Positions 1 to 9,335 are shown, counted from the first letter of the stretch. The stretch: DNA of 64,000 nucleotides from Peristeroidobacter agariperforans (GCF_004138335.1 NZ_RYFW01000001.1:434001-498000), one strand, 5' to 3'. Numbers and translations: made by a program. Notes: a model not told the origin generated them from the letters alone.

Positions 1-1455
1 GTCGGGGCGCGTGCCCGCATGTCGCTGGTCATCGACCAACCATTCGCCCCAGCCCGAGTCAGGCGCACTCATCGGCAGGTTCGGTCGCGGCCGGTACGGC
101 ACGGGCTTGGCCGGATCGGAAACATACTCGTCGAAGCCGCCGGAGGGCGCTTCGAATCCCAGGCGTCCGCCCGACAACAGATACAACGATCGCGACTTCT
201 CCACGCACGCAACGGCGCAAGAGCGCGGCCAGTGATCGTACTGACGCCACTCGTCGGCGCCCGTTTCGTACACCAGCACTCTTGGCGTCGCCGGCTTCGG
301 CGCGTCTTTCAAATAATGATCGAGGAACGGCTGCATCACCTTGCTGCGGAACCAGCCGGCGGTGTCGCCGCTGAATTCGAGCGCACCGAGCGAGCGACCT
401 TCGCGGCGTCCCTGGCCATGATTCCACGGGCCCATCACGAGGTGCACGAACTGGCCGGTCGGATCTTTCGGCGCGAGCGCCTTGTAGAGCGCCGGACTGC
501 CGTAGATGTCTTCCTGATCGAACAGACCACCGACGATCATCATCGGCACTTTGATCGGCAGCTGGGCCAGCAGCTTGTCGACCGCCTGCTCCTGCCACCA
601 CGTGTCGTAGCTCGTGTGGTCGGCGAGCGCGCGCCAGAATCCAAGCTGGTCCAAACCGCGCGACTTCGCCAGCGCGCCCGCCGAGCCGGCCCGCAGGAAG
701 GTGTCGTAGATGTCGTACTCGCCCCACCAGAATTTGAACGCGCCGCTGCGCGTGGACTGCTGGCCATAGACGAATTCGAGCGCGGCGCCCTGACGGAACG
801 CACCGTTGTGAAACCAGTCATCGCCCATCCAGCCATCGATCATGGGCGCGAACGGCACCACCACCTTCAACGCCGGATGCGGATTCACCGTGGCCATCAA
901 AGTGGTGTAGCCCTCGTACGAGCCACCCATCGCGCCGACGCGGCCGTTGCTCTCGGGGACGTTCTTCACCAGCCAATCGATGGTGTCGTAGGTGTCGGTG
1001 GCGTGATCGACCTTGGTGGGATTCACCGGACCGCGCAGCGGACGCGTCATCACATAATCGCCCTCGGAGCCGAATTTTCCGCGCACGTCCTGGTAGACGA
1101 CGATGTAACCGGCTTCGACAGTGGTGTCATTCATCTGCGGCACAGCCGCGAGCAGTCGCGGACTGTTGAAGCGCGTGACCCGCCCGCTCGCGTTGTACGG
1201 CGTGCGGGTCATGATGATGGGCGCCTTGGCATCCTTGGTGACGCGCTTGGGAATCAGGATGAAGGTCTTGAGCTTCACGCCGTCGCGCATCGGGATCATC
1301 ACTTCCCGCTTGGTGTAGTCGAAGCTTTCGAGGCTGGGCGTGAACTTCTCCGGCGTCTCGCTCGGCAGCGCCTTGACCAGTTGCGACGCGACCGCCGGCA
1401 AGCCGAGGCTCAAAGCGAGCACGCACGCCAGGCTACGGATGAGTTGCTGGGACAC
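1..1455 (-). CDS. CocE/NonD-family (peptidase S15-like) secreted alpha/beta hydrolase, C-terminus cut by window edge
   Basis: The reading frame is open from a GTG at 1455 to base 1 (485 residues visible), so the C-terminal part lies outside the window. GTG is chosen because GGGAGA lies just upstream and no ATG fits. Residues 1-23 form a hydrophobic signal peptide. The S15/CocE core follows: RTPYNASG near residue 85, QDVRGKFGSEG near 122, and the nucleophile elbow GGSYEG with Ser179. The likely acid (GGLFDQED) and base (GPWNHGQG) are present. The family hydrolyses acyl esters or N-terminal X-Pro or beta-lactam-type amides, and the export signal suggests a periplasmic enzyme. The visible end matches the start of the family's C-terminal jelly-roll domain. 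Substrate unknown. Confidence 0.93.
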   Translation of the reverse strand, partial: MSQQLIRSLACVLALSLGLPAVASQLVKALPSETPEKFTPSLESFDYTKREVMIPMRDGVKLKTFILIPKRVTKDAKAPIIMTRTPYNASGRVTRFNSPRLLAAVPQMNDTTVEAGYIVVYQDVRGKFGSEGDYVMTRPLRGPVNPTKVDHATDTYDTIDWLVKNVPESNGRVGAMGGSYEGYTTLMATVNPHPALKVVVPFAPMIDGWMGDDWFHNGAFRQGAALEFVYGQQSTRSGAFKFWWGEYDIYDTFLRAGSAGALAKSRGLDQLGFWRALADHTSYDTWWQEQAVDKLLAQLPIKVPMMIVGGLFDQEDIYGSPALYKALAPKDPTGQFVHLVMGPWNHGQGRREGRSLGALEFSGDTAGWFRSKVMQPFLDHYLKDAPKPATPRVLVYETGADEWRQYDHWPRSCAVACVEKSRSLYLLSGGRLGFEAPSGGFDEYVSDPAKPVPYRPRPNLPMSAPDSGWGEWLVDDQRHAGTRPD

Positions 1456-1609
1456 CTTGTCTCTCCCTATGCACGAAAACGATGCAGCGCGTGAGCTTAG
1501 TGGTTCGTGTCATACGGGGGCAATGCATGACTGCGCGCGCATGTCGAGGTGGATGCAAATCGCGACACTCGCTATCATCGGAGCGTCTCCCCCCGTACGC
1601 CTAGCCCGG

Positions 1610-1975
1610 ATGCCGCACATCGAACTGCCGCGCGCGCTCGAGGATTACTTTGCGTTCGCTGAAACCGAGCCGACTCGCAACGGCCGTCGGTTCTCGATCA
1701 CGTTGCCGTACATGGATGGCGAACGGCTGGATCGTCTGCAATGGTGGTATCACGTCTCGCCCGCGCAGGAGCAGATGTACGAAGGCACGGGGCTGGTCTT
1801 CCACCGCACCCGCGCCATCGAGCGGTTCTGCCGGCACATCGAGCGCTGGCTGGAGATCACCGCTCAACGCTTTCATGGCGAAGAGCCTATCCCACGCGTT
1901 GGTCAACGAGTTTCCAGCGTCGCGGCGCCGGCGGCGGTGGAGCTCACCGCTGTCGACAAAGTCGTGAACGGCTGA
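1610..1975 (+). CDS. Small hypothetical protein (about 121 aa)
   Basis: I do not recognise this protein. It is rich in aromatic and charged residues (EDYFAFAE, WWYHVSP, ERWLE) with no signal peptide or membrane segment, so it is probably cytosolic. The start is uncertain: the frame stays open further upstream with ATGs near 1523, 1541 and 1553. I prefer 1610 because the protein then begins directly with the structured part, but no good Shine-Dalgarno precedes it. It is convergent with the aminotransferase that ends at 1985. The tail after about residue 95 looks low in information and may be poorly conserved. Confidence 0.5.
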   Translation: MPHIELPRALEDYFAFAETEPTRNGRRFSITLPYMDGERLDRLQWWYHVSPAQEQMYEGTGLVFHRTRAIERFCRHIERWLEITAQRFHGEEPIPRVGQRVSSVAAPAAVELTAVDKVVNG

Positions 1976-1984
1976 GCGCGCGGC

Positions 1985-3115
1985 TCACGCCGAATACACC
2001 TTCAAGAACGCCTGGCGGAAGCGTTGCATGTCGGCGGCACTGCCGATGGTCACGCGCAGCATGGTGTTGAGTGGCGGGAACGGGCGGCCGACTGCCACGC
2101 CTTCGCGAAACATCGCGGCGCTGAACTCACGCACATCGCGCTTCACGTCGATCATGATGAAGTTGGCTTGCGAAGGGATGTAGCGCACCTTGTTCTGATC
2201 CAGCCATTGGCACAGCTCGGTGCGAGTCCGTGCATTGTTCTTGCGGCGTTCCGGCACCAGCGTGGATTTTTCCTGCAAGGCCGCCATGCCCGCACGCACG
2301 CCGAGATAAGGAATGACGTTGTCCATGAAGGGATTCATGGCGGAGATCAGGTCCGGACGCGCGCAGCCGAAGCCGGCGCGCACACCCGCCATCCCGTAGA
2401 TCTTGGAGAACGTGCGCGTGACGACCACGCTCTTGTCCTCGCGCACGTACTTGATCGCGCTCTCGACCTTCGCCGGATCGGCGAATTCCAGATAGGCCTC
2501 GTCGACGAACAGCACCGTGTCCGCCGGCAGATTGCTCACCAGCCAGCGCACGTCCTCCACCGACGTGATCGAGCCGGTCGGGTTGTTGGGATTGCACAGA
2601 TAGATCATCCCGCGGCCCGCCTTCTTCGCCTCCTCCACCAGTTGCTTGACCGGGTAGGACCACTGCGGCGGCGTCAAAGGGATCTCGACGACCGCTTTGC
2701 CCATCGCGCGAGCCAGCTGCACGATGATGTCGTAGGTGGGTGAAGCGGTGATCATGGGCTTCGACTCGCTGGTGAACGCGCCGATCGCCGAGGCAATGAC
2801 CTCGCTCGAACCGACGCCGAACAGCACCTGAGCCGGCGAAACCTGCTCGCTCGCGGCGATCGCTCGCGCGAACTCGCCGAATTCATCGAAGTGATAACGC
2901 CAGGTGTGAGACGCGTTCTGCACCATGGCCTCGATGGCCGAGGCCGGCGGACCGGCGGAATTCTCGTTGGCGTCCAGCCAGACCCTGGATGGCGTCTTGG
3001 GAGACTTCACCCGCACATCGGCCTGCGCAGCGCCGGCGATCAAGGTCTCGCCGAAATAGACACCGGCGGCGCCCGCCACCCCCAACTGCCGCATGAAGGA
3101 ACGACGCGTGACCAT
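1985..3115 (-). CDS. Tat-exported PLP-dependent aminotransferase (histidinol-phosphate aminotransferase-like)
   Basis: A 376-residue fold-type I aminotransferase. The N-terminus is a twin-arginine signal (TRRSFMRQLG, then an Ala/Gly-rich stretch ending near AQA, about residue 31). Core motifs of the HisC-like class I/II family follow: LDANENSAGPP near 48, SPTYD near 125, NPNNPTG at 175-181, VDEAYLEF near 204, and the PLP lysine Lys238 in TFSKIYG. HisC normally works in the cytoplasm without a signal peptide, so the exported form suggests a different role, possibly on periplasmic amino acids or amines; that is inference. It lies downstream of a GNAT gene on the same strand, 88 bp away. Confidence 0.9.
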   Translation of the reverse strand: MVTRRSFMRQLGVAGAAGVYFGETLIAGAAQADVRVKSPKTPSRVWLDANENSAGPPASAIEAMVQNASHTWRYHFDEFGEFARAIAASEQVSPAQVLFGVGSSEVIASAIGAFTSESKPMITASPTYDIIVQLARAMGKAVVEIPLTPPQWSYPVKQLVEEAKKAGRGMIYLCNPNNPTGSITSVEDVRWLVSNLPADTVLFVDEAYLEFADPAKVESAIKYVREDKSVVVTRTFSKIYGMAGVRAGFGCARPDLISAMNPFMDNVIPYLGVRAGMAALQEKSTLVPERRKNNARTRTELCQWLDQNKVRYIPSQANFIMIDVKRDVREFSAAMFREGVAVGRPFPPLNTMLRVTIGSAADMQRFRQAFLKVYSA

Positions 3116-3203
3116 AGCGATGACTCCCGGAGTAACGCGCGGACTGCCCGTTCAGCGACTATGAAACTCGGCGGGGCAGCCGGCAATGGTCAAACGGCGC
3201 CGA

Positions 3204-3635
3204 TCACTCGTCCGCAACCAGCCCCGTGTCGATAGCGCGCTGCTGGTCGCCGAACTTCGCCATCGCGGTCAGCATCCGGCGGAAGCCGAGCTTGCGATAG
3301 AACCCTTCCTTGCCCGGATTCGCGTACAGAATGATCTTGCGATGGCCGGCCGACAGCTCGGTCAGTTTGGCGACCAGCGCCTTGCCAAGCCCGCGGCCTT
3401 GATACTGCGGGTGCACGACGATGTCGCACAAGTAAGAACAATCGCGGCCGTCGGCCAGCGCGCGGCCGGCGCCGATCAGCTTGCCGTCCTCGAGCACGAA
3501 ACATTTGAAGCGGCTGTTGCCGAACACCAGCCGCAGATGCTCGGCACTCTTATCCCCCAATGGCGCGATCCGATACAGGATCGACAACTCCTGCCAGTCG
3601 ATCGAGTCCGGCTCGAACAGCCATTGTTCGCTCAT
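3204..3635 (-). CDS. GNAT-family N-acetyltransferase
   Basis: A 143-residue single-domain GNAT. The acetyl-CoA pyrophosphate-binding loop (motif A) is visible as HPQYQGRGLGKAL around residue 77, preceded by the beta4 strand CDIVVHP and followed by a motif B helix and YRKLGFRRM. It transfers acetyl from acetyl-CoA to an amine; the acceptor cannot be read from sequence. It starts 4 bp after the stop of the beta-barrel-like gene upstream on the same strand, so the two are probably co-transcribed. Confidence 0.88.
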   Translation of the reverse strand: MSEQWLFEPDSIDWQELSILYRIAPLGDKSAEHLRLVFGNSRFKCFVLEDGKLIGAGRALADGRDCSYLCDIVVHPQYQGRGLGKALVAKLTELSAGHRKIILYANPGKEGFYRKLGFRRMLTAMAKFGDQQRAIDTGLVADE

Positions 3636-3639
3636 ATCG

Positions 3640-4452
3640 CTACCGATACTGGCGATCGCGCGTCTTCAGCTCGACCTTGGTGCCGAAGTGGAACACCACG
3701 CTGAAATTGATGGTGCCGATCTCCTGATCGCGATCGATCACCGAATAGCCCAGCGCCACGCCGAGCGAGTTGCCCATGAACTCGGGCTGATGCTCGATCT
3801 CGATGCCGTAGGTGTCCTGCTCGTACAGATCGCCGCCGGACAGCGTGACCTTGAGGCTGTCGAGGGGATACCAGCTGGCGCTGAAGATATCCGACTCCAG
3901 CTTCTCGCCGTCTTCCGGCTCGGTCGAGGTGTGCACCGCGCCGAACGTGAAATCCCACAGATACGCTTCGGCGCCGACTTTGTAGTAGTCGATGCCCATG
4001 CTGTCGTCGCCGGTGGAAACGAACACCGACTCGTCACCGCAATCGGACTTCACGTTGCCCTTGCCATACGACGCCGAGATCCGGCCGAGCGTCGGCTTGC
4101 GGGCAAACACGCTCAACGACCCATCGGCGTTGTTGAAGCGACAGGTCTGGCGCGATGAAGTCTGGGAGGCGACATCGAACAACACGTCGCTGGTGCGCGC
4201 GGTGGTCCGCGAGTAGCTGCCCGCCAAGGATGCGCCGAACAGATTGCCGATCGGCATGTTGGCGCTGCCGCCAAGACCGAAGGTGCCGTTCGAAGTGCTG
4301 TCTTTGGTGTCGCTGTCGCTCGCGATCAGACCTAGCGAATAGTTGGTCGACTGCACTGCGCGCTGCGCAGGTTCCGCCGCCGCCGCGCTGTTACTTGCGA
4401 GCGGCAGGGCCGCCAGCAGAGAAGCGCCGATATGAAGTTTTTGTGAGTTCAT
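3640..4452 (-). CDS. Probable outer-membrane beta-barrel-like protein with signal peptide (hypothetical)
   Basis: About 270 residues. The N-terminus is a Sec signal (hydrophobic LLAALPLASNSAAAA). The body alternates polar and hydrophobic residues (SYSRTTART, VKVTLSGGDLYEQ, NFSVVFHFGT), as in small outer-membrane barrels, but I cannot assign a family. ATG 4452 is the natural start; an in-frame GTG at 4464 overlaps the stop codon of the upstream lipoprotein gene (4461-4463), so translational coupling is possible with either start. Gene order lipoprotein, barrel, GNAT suggests a small envelope operon. Confidence 0.75.
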   Translation of the reverse strand: MNSQKLHIGASLLAALPLASNSAAAAEPAQRAVQSTNYSLGLIASDSDTKDSTSNGTFGLGGSANMPIGNLFGASLAGSYSRTTARTSDVLFDVASQTSSRQTCRFNNADGSLSVFARKPTLGRISASYGKGNVKSDCGDESVFVSTGDDSMGIDYYKVGAEAYLWDFTFGAVHTSTEPEDGEKLESDIFSASWYPLDSLKVTLSGGDLYEQDTYGIEIEHQPEFMGNSLGVALGYSVIDRDQEIGTINFSVVFHFGTKVELKTRDRQYR

Positions 4453-4460
4453 TGGGGTGC

Positions 4461-6086
4461 TCACAGAGCCGGCGTGGGCTGCACGACGATGCGTGTGCCG
4501 CCAGCAACGAACAAGGTCCCGTTATCGGGCGTGATGGCCATCCGCAAACCCGGGCCTGGATCGGCCGCGAGCGGCGTGACCGCACCCAGTGCGGTGTAGG
4601 CTGCTTCATCGCGATCGACACTGACGTCGTAAACGAGGATGCCGCCGGCCGCAGTGTCATAAGCGTACGCGCGGGACCCATCGGATTTGAGAACGACCCC
4701 GGCCGTGGTGTCCGGCAGCGTGCCGAGCAACGCGAAATTGCCGTCGTAAACCTTCGTGCCGTTCAGCACGATGCGGGTGATCGAGCGATTCACCGCGGGC
4801 GGCACGGCGTTCTGCCGCAACGACACCGTACTCGCACTCAGCGCATTGGCGGCGGTCGCGTAGAGATAAACCGGCACATCGCTGGTCAACGTGGAATCGC
4901 CCTGACTCAGGATGGCGCCGGCGCCGCTCGCGGACATGGTGGGCGTCGCATTGTTGAGCGCGGTGCCGTTCAGGCCGAGGATGCCGGTGGGCGGATCGTA
5001 GATATATCCCTGCGTCGAGCCGCTGGTGGTGAGACTGGTCGTGATCAGCGAGCGATTGTCGTAGCCCACGACGATGTTCTTCAAAAACGAATTCGTGGCC
5101 AGCGAGGGCGCCGCAATGTTCGTTCCCACTGCCAGCGTCGCAGCATCGATGGGCCAAAAATGCGCCGGAGTGATTGCAAACAATTGGGTGCCGTCGGCAG
5201 ACAGCGCAGCGTCGAGGAAGCCGCTCCCCACTTGGGTGGGCGCGCCCCAGGCGCCGTTCGCGTATCGATAATGAGCGATGGAGCCGCCGCCAGCGTCGCT
5301 CACCACGATCAATGCCTGCCTTTCCAAGTCATAGCTCAGCGAGCGCACAACAGTAGCCGCCGACGGATGATCCAGCGTCGTCGCCGCAAATGCGACCGGG
5401 TCGACCACTCGCAACGCGACGTTCGAGGGAATCTCGCCGGTGTGGTTGGTCGAGTCGAGATGAATGACGTACGAACCCGCGGCCAGCGCCGGATGCGTGG
5501 CGCTCAGCTCGGTGCCGGCGGTGTTCACGTTGACGTTGGTTGCAGCCGTATCGCCAAACCTCACGCCGCTGATGTTGAAAGCGCGCAGACCCTGGCCGCG
5601 AATGACGACCGTGTCGCTCCTTCCAGCCACTTCCACATAGGGGGCGACGCTCAGCAGCGCCGGCGATATCTGATAGCTGACAGGCAGGGTGGCCGTGCTA
5701 CCCGCGGCCATCCGGCTGCAGGTCGTGTCGGCGCACGTATAGCCGGTCACCGCCACTGCGCCGACGAACGCGCCCGGGCCGACCGCGGTCGGGGCTGCCG
5801 GCACGACAGTAATCTGCGCGCTGCGGCCGTTCAGGACCGAAGTGGTCGAGGCGATCGCATCGCCGCTGTGGATCACGGACAACTGCACGACGTCGTCGCC
5901 GAACGTCGCCGTAAAGCTCTGCGCGGCAGGCACTTCGGCGCTCGGGCCGGCAGCGCTGAACGTAATCGCATTGGTGGAGATTTGGACCGGGGCGACGTCA
6001 TCGCCCCCACCGCCGCCGCCACAGCCGGCCAGCGATCCGAACAACAACAAGCCTGCTACGCGGCGGGCACCGGGTAGATAGTGCAC
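4461..6086 (-). CDS. Secreted lipoprotein with IPT/TIG-like and beta-propeller-like regions
   Basis: A 541-residue protein. I place the start at GTG 6086 because GGGAG lies 5 bases upstream; an ATG at 6110 would add eight residues before a proper signal. The signal ends in lipobox LAGC followed by six consecutive glycines and DD, a flexible tether typical of outer-membrane lipoproteins (Asp at +2 lies beyond the glycines). Residues about 150-230 resemble an IPT/TIG immunoglobulin-like domain (SVAPYVEVAGRSDTVVIRGQGL). Residues 240-540 contain repeating units such as ALSADGTQLFAI, LKSDGSRAYAYD and AITPDNGTLFVA, as in seven-bladed propellers. Ligand unknown. Confidence 0.82.
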   Translation of the reverse strand: MHYLPGARRVAGLLLFGSLAGCGGGGGGDDVAPVQISTNAITFSAAGPSAEVPAAQSFTATFGDDVVQLSVIHSGDAIASTTSVLNGRSAQITVVPAAPTAVGPGAFVGAVAVTGYTCADTTCSRMAAGSTATLPVSYQISPALLSVAPYVEVAGRSDTVVIRGQGLRAFNISGVRFGDTAATNVNVNTAGTELSATHPALAAGSYVIHLDSTNHTGEIPSNVALRVVDPVAFAATTLDHPSAATVVRSLSYDLERQALIVVSDAGGGSIAHYRYANGAWGAPTQVGSGFLDAALSADGTQLFAITPAHFWPIDAATLAVGTNIAAPSLATNSFLKNIVVGYDNRSLITTSLTTSGSTQGYIYDPPTGILGLNGTALNNATPTMSASGAGAILSQGDSTLTSDVPVYLYATAANALSASTVSLRQNAVPPAVNRSITRIVLNGTKVYDGNFALLGTLPDTTAGVVLKSDGSRAYAYDTAAGGILVYDVSVDRDEAAYTALGAVTPLAADPGPGLRMAITPDNGTLFVAGGTRIVVQPTPAL

Positions 6087-6180
6087 TTTTTCTCCCAAAA
6101 ACAGGCGCATCGCGCGCTCTCGAGGAACGCGCGATGCTACCCGATCAAACTGAATACGGGATGTATGTGCAGCTATTGTC

Positions 6181-7854
6181 TCACAAGCCCCGATCCTTGG
6201 TCTCCCTCAGGAACAGCGTGCCGACAATCGCCGTCATCACCGCCACCACGATGGGATACCACAGGCCGTTATAGATGTTGCCGGTGGCCGCCACGATGGC
6301 GAACGAGGTGACCGGCAGGAAGCCGCCGAACCAGCCGTTGCCGATGTGATAAGGCAGCGACATGGAGGTGTAGCGGATGCGGGTCGGGAACAGCTCCACC
6401 AGCCAGGCCGCGATCGGCCCGTACACCATGGTCACCAGGATGACCAGATAGGTGCACAGCGCGATCACCATCGGGTAATTCACTTCCTCCATGTTGGCCT
6501 TGGCCGGATAGCCGGCCTTGGTCAGCGCACTCTTCAGCTGCGCGGTGAAGCTGTCGTTGGCGGTCTTGAATTCAGCCTTGCCCAGCGTGTTGCCGGGGAA
6601 GGAGTCGAGCATGACGGCGCCCTCGCCAGTGCCGATGCGCACGCGAGCCACCGACCCCGCCGGCGCGGCTTCGTTGTCGTACGGCACGCCCGCCCTGGCG
6701 AGCGACGACTTGACCACGTCGCACGACCGCGTGAACGCCGACTTGCCGACTGGATCGAACTGAAACGAACAATCCGCCGGATCGGCGATCACCGTCACCG
6801 GCGCAGTCGCCACCGCGCGCTCCAGCGCCGGGTTGGCGAAGTGCGTCAGCCCCTTGAACACCGGGAAATAAGTCACGGCGGCGAGGACGCAGCCGGCCAT
6901 GATGATGGTCTTGCGGCCGATGCGATCCGACAACGCGCCGAACACCACGAAGAACGGCGTGCCGATCACCAACGCGGCGGCGATGATCAGATTCGCGGCC
7001 TTGGCATCGACCTGCAGGATCTTCTCCAGGAAGAACAGCGCATAGAACTGGCCGCCATACCAGACGACCGCCTGACCGGCCGTCGCACCGAACAGCGCCA
7101 GCAGCACGATCTTCAGATTCTTCCAATTGCCGAACGCTTCGGTGAGCGGCGCGGTCGACAGCTTGCCCTCCTTCTTGATTTCCAGGAACGCCGGCGACTC
7201 CTGCAATTGCAGGCGGATGTACACCGAGATGCCGAGCAGCACGATCGAGATCAGGAAGGGGATCCGCCAGCCCCAGACCTCGAACTGATCGCCGAGCGCG
7301 ACGCGACAGATCAGAATCACCAGCAGCGATAGAAACAAACCCAGCGTCGCCGTGGTTTGAATCCAGCTCGTGTACAAGCCGCGCTTGCCGTCGGGCGCAT
7401 GCTCGGCGACATACGTGGCCGCGCCACCATACTCACCACCGAGCGCGAGGCCTTGTAACAAGCGCAAGCCGATCAGAATGATCGGCGCCGCAACCCCGAT
7501 CGCCGCATAACTGGGCAACATGCCGACGATGGCCGTCGACGCGCCCATGATCACGATGGTGATGAGAAAGGTGTGCTTGCGACCGATCAGGTCGCCCAGC
7601 CGGCCGAACACCAGTGCGCCGAACGGCCGCACGAAGAAGCCCGCGGCGAAGGCCAGCAGCGCGAATATGAAACCGGTGGTTTCATTGACGCCGGAGAAGA
7701 ACTGCTTGGAGATAATGGCCGACAACGAGCCATACAGATAGAAGTCGTACCATTCGAACACGGTGCCGAGCGAGGACGCGAAGATCACGCGCCGGTGCGA
7801 CCGGTCGATGCCTCCCGCAGTGGGGTGCGACAGCGTCTGTGGTGTGGTGGCCAT
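6181..7854 (-). CDS. MFS transporter of the metabolite:H+ symporter (MHS) family with a large extra loop
   Basis: A 557-residue member of the MHS/ProP-ShiA group: FEWYDFYLYG near residue 33, the MFS loop GRLGDLIGRKH at 84-94, GGEYGGAATYVAEHAPDGKRG at 139-159 and a second loop SDRIGRK at 309-315. Family members import organic acids or osmolytes with protons. Unlike typical 430-residue members, residues about 340-458 form a long hydrophilic insert with two cysteines (Cys362, Cys378) between late membrane helices. It starts 44 bp after the stop of the DcaP-like porin gene on the same strand, so the two probably form an operon spanning both membranes. Confidence 0.92.
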   Translation of the reverse strand: MATTPQTLSHPTAGGIDRSHRRVIFASSLGTVFEWYDFYLYGSLSAIISKQFFSGVNETTGFIFALLAFAAGFFVRPFGALVFGRLGDLIGRKHTFLITIVIMGASTAIVGMLPSYAAIGVAAPIILIGLRLLQGLALGGEYGGAATYVAEHAPDGKRGLYTSWIQTTATLGLFLSLLVILICRVALGDQFEVWGWRIPFLISIVLLGISVYIRLQLQESPAFLEIKKEGKLSTAPLTEAFGNWKNLKIVLLALFGATAGQAVVWYGGQFYALFFLEKILQVDAKAANLIIAAALVIGTPFFVVFGALSDRIGRKTIIMAGCVLAAVTYFPVFKGLTHFANPALERAVATAPVTVIADPADCSFQFDPVGKSAFTRSCDVVKSSLARAGVPYDNEAAPAGSVARVRIGTGEGAVMLDSFPGNTLGKAEFKTANDSFTAQLKSALTKAGYPAKANMEEVNYPMVIALCTYLVILVTMVYGPIAAWLVELFPTRIRYTSMSLPYHIGNGWFGGFLPVTSFAIVAATGNIYNGLWYPIVVAVMTAIVGTLFLRETKDRGL

Positions 7855-7898
7855 GATTCTCCCCTGCCAGAACTTGCAGCGTTATCGAATGTTACTTT

Positions 7899-9227
7899 CT
7901 AGAATGAGTACCGGGCGACCGCTTGCAGGCGGCGCATCGAGCCGCTCGCGCCGCTCTGGATCTCCCGCTCGGCGATGCGCAGCTCGACACCGAGATCGAG
8001 CTTCGCCAGCGGCGAATAAAAGGTATTGAAGGCCCAGGACCAGCTCGACTTGTTGGCGTTGCCGCCGGTCAGCCGCGCATCGTTGTCGTAATCCGACGCC
8101 GACACCATCAAGGTGCTGCGCACCCGATCGTTCCAGACCTGGCGCCAGGCCGCGAACGCCGCCCAGCCCGAGATCGTTTCCAATTCGCCCGTGGCGGTCA
8201 ATACGGCATCGTTTGCGAAATTGACGCCGACGTAGCGGCCGAGTCCGGCGCCGCCGGTGATGGCAAAGCGCAGATCGTGCTTGCCAAAGTTGATCTTGCC
8301 GGCCAGCGACAATGCCGCGCCCTGGGTCGAGTCGTTCACGGCGCCGACGCCGGTCGTTTCATATTTCAACTGACGCACCAGCGCCGCCGCACGCAGCGTT
8401 CCAACGCCGAGCTTCCAAGTGTAGGCCGCGGTGAGATCGGGAATATTGTTGTCATCCGAAGCGATGCGCGTGCCGCCGCCGAGCGGCGTAATCGTCGTCT
8501 CGGGATTTTCCGCCGAGAACGACCAGTTGCCGAGCGTGTATCGAACCATCGGCTCGCGCACGAAGATAGTGCCGTCGGTCGGGCCGATGAAGTCCGCCGT
8601 CTCAGGCAACGTGGTCGCATCCATGAAATTACTCCACGTCTGGCCCACCAGCCATCGGCCATATTGAAGGTAGGCGTGCCGGACCTGCACGCCGTACGTG
8701 TTCGTGGCCCGCTCATCGCCGAGCGCCGAACCGTACAAGTCGACTTCCAGGCGCGACGACAACAGTCCGCCGCCGGCCAGGTCCGTGTCGGTGCCGAAGA
8801 TGAAACGCGACTGTTTGATGTGAGAATCGAAATCCACGCCCTCGCCCACGCCCACGCCGCCGACCGGGATGGTCGATGGTAGATAGAAATCGCGGCCAAT
8901 GCTGCCGTCGGCGATCTCGCCATCCTGATAGTCGGACCACAGCGCATCGAGCTTGACGAAGCCGCTGTAGATAAAGCGCGTTCCGGCAACGGCATTGGGC
9001 GTAATCGGCTTGGCCTGGACGGTGGGCGTATCGACCGTGGTCGCAGCGGGCGCCCCCGACGTTTTTTGAGTTAGCTCGCGCAGTTGTCGCTCCAGTTCTT
9101 CGACTCGCGCTTCCAGCTTGCGCTGCTGTTCGTCCGCCCCGGTCTCCGCGGCCCGTGCTGCCAGCGGCGAGCCCGCCATGCCGGTGGCCATGGCCGACAC
9201 GATCACAACCTTCCTTAGCTTGATCAT
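7899..9227 (-). CDS. DcaP-like outer-membrane porin
   Basis: A 442-residue protein. The start is ATG 9227 (MIKLRKV), giving a clean signal peptide ending at ARA; the frame is open further upstream to 9287 but that adds only an arginine-rich stretch. A coiled coil (EQQRKLEARVEELERQLREL) follows the signal, then a barrel typical of DcaP-like porins: FIYSGFVKLDALWSDY, SRLEVDLYG, RHAYLQYGRWLVGQTWSNF, and a terminal ARYSF ending in Phe for BAM recognition. Family members take up dicarboxylates such as phthalate or succinate. Its operon partner is the MHS transporter at 6181-7854, and the divergent response regulator starts 180 bp away. Confidence 0.9.
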   Translation of the reverse strand: MIKLRKVVIVSAMATGMAGSPLAARAAETGADEQQRKLEARVEELERQLRELTQKTSGAPAATTVDTPTVQAKPITPNAVAGTRFIYSGFVKLDALWSDYQDGEIADGSIGRDFYLPSTIPVGGVGVGEGVDFDSHIKQSRFIFGTDTDLAGGGLLSSRLEVDLYGSALGDERATNTYGVQVRHAYLQYGRWLVGQTWSNFMDATTLPETADFIGPTDGTIFVREPMVRYTLGNWSFSAENPETTITPLGGGTRIASDDNNIPDLTAAYTWKLGVGTLRAAALVRQLKYETTGVGAVNDSTQGAALSLAGKINFGKHDLRFAITGGAGLGRYVGVNFANDAVLTATGELETISGWAAFAAWRQVWNDRVRSTLMVSASDYDNDARLTGGNANKSSWSWAFNTFYSPLAKLDLGVELRIAEREIQSGASGSMRRLQAVARYSF

Positions 9228-9317
9228 TGTCCGTCCCCTGATGACGAGTCGGCGCGAGCATGCGCGCACGGCTCGAGCACCGGCCATTCATCTTTGGTCG
9301 AAGCGCAAGGCAGCGCC

Positions 9318-9335
9318 ATTCGACGAAAGTCGAAT
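9318..9335. promoter_or_regulatory. Perfect 7-bp inverted repeat in the porin/response-regulator divergent promoter region
   Basis: ATTCGAC-GAAA-GTCGAAT: both arms are perfect complements with a 4-base spacer. It sits midway between the porin start (9227, minus) and the response regulator start (9408, plus), where an operator would be expected. It could also fold as a GAAA tetraloop hairpin in the transcript. Binding partner not known; the adjacent LuxR-type regulator is an obvious candidate. Confidence 0.4.

Noticed and set aside
19-1494. Long plus-strand frame of 491 codons
   Set aside because: It is the mirror of the CocE gene, Arg/His-rich and without family motifs; the minus-strand frame carries a signal peptide and the catalytic triad.
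9305-9318. Sigma-54-like -24/-12 element on the minus strand upstream of the porin (TGGCGCTGCCTTGC)
   Set aside because: The GG and GC dinucleotides are separated by 9 bases, not the required 10.
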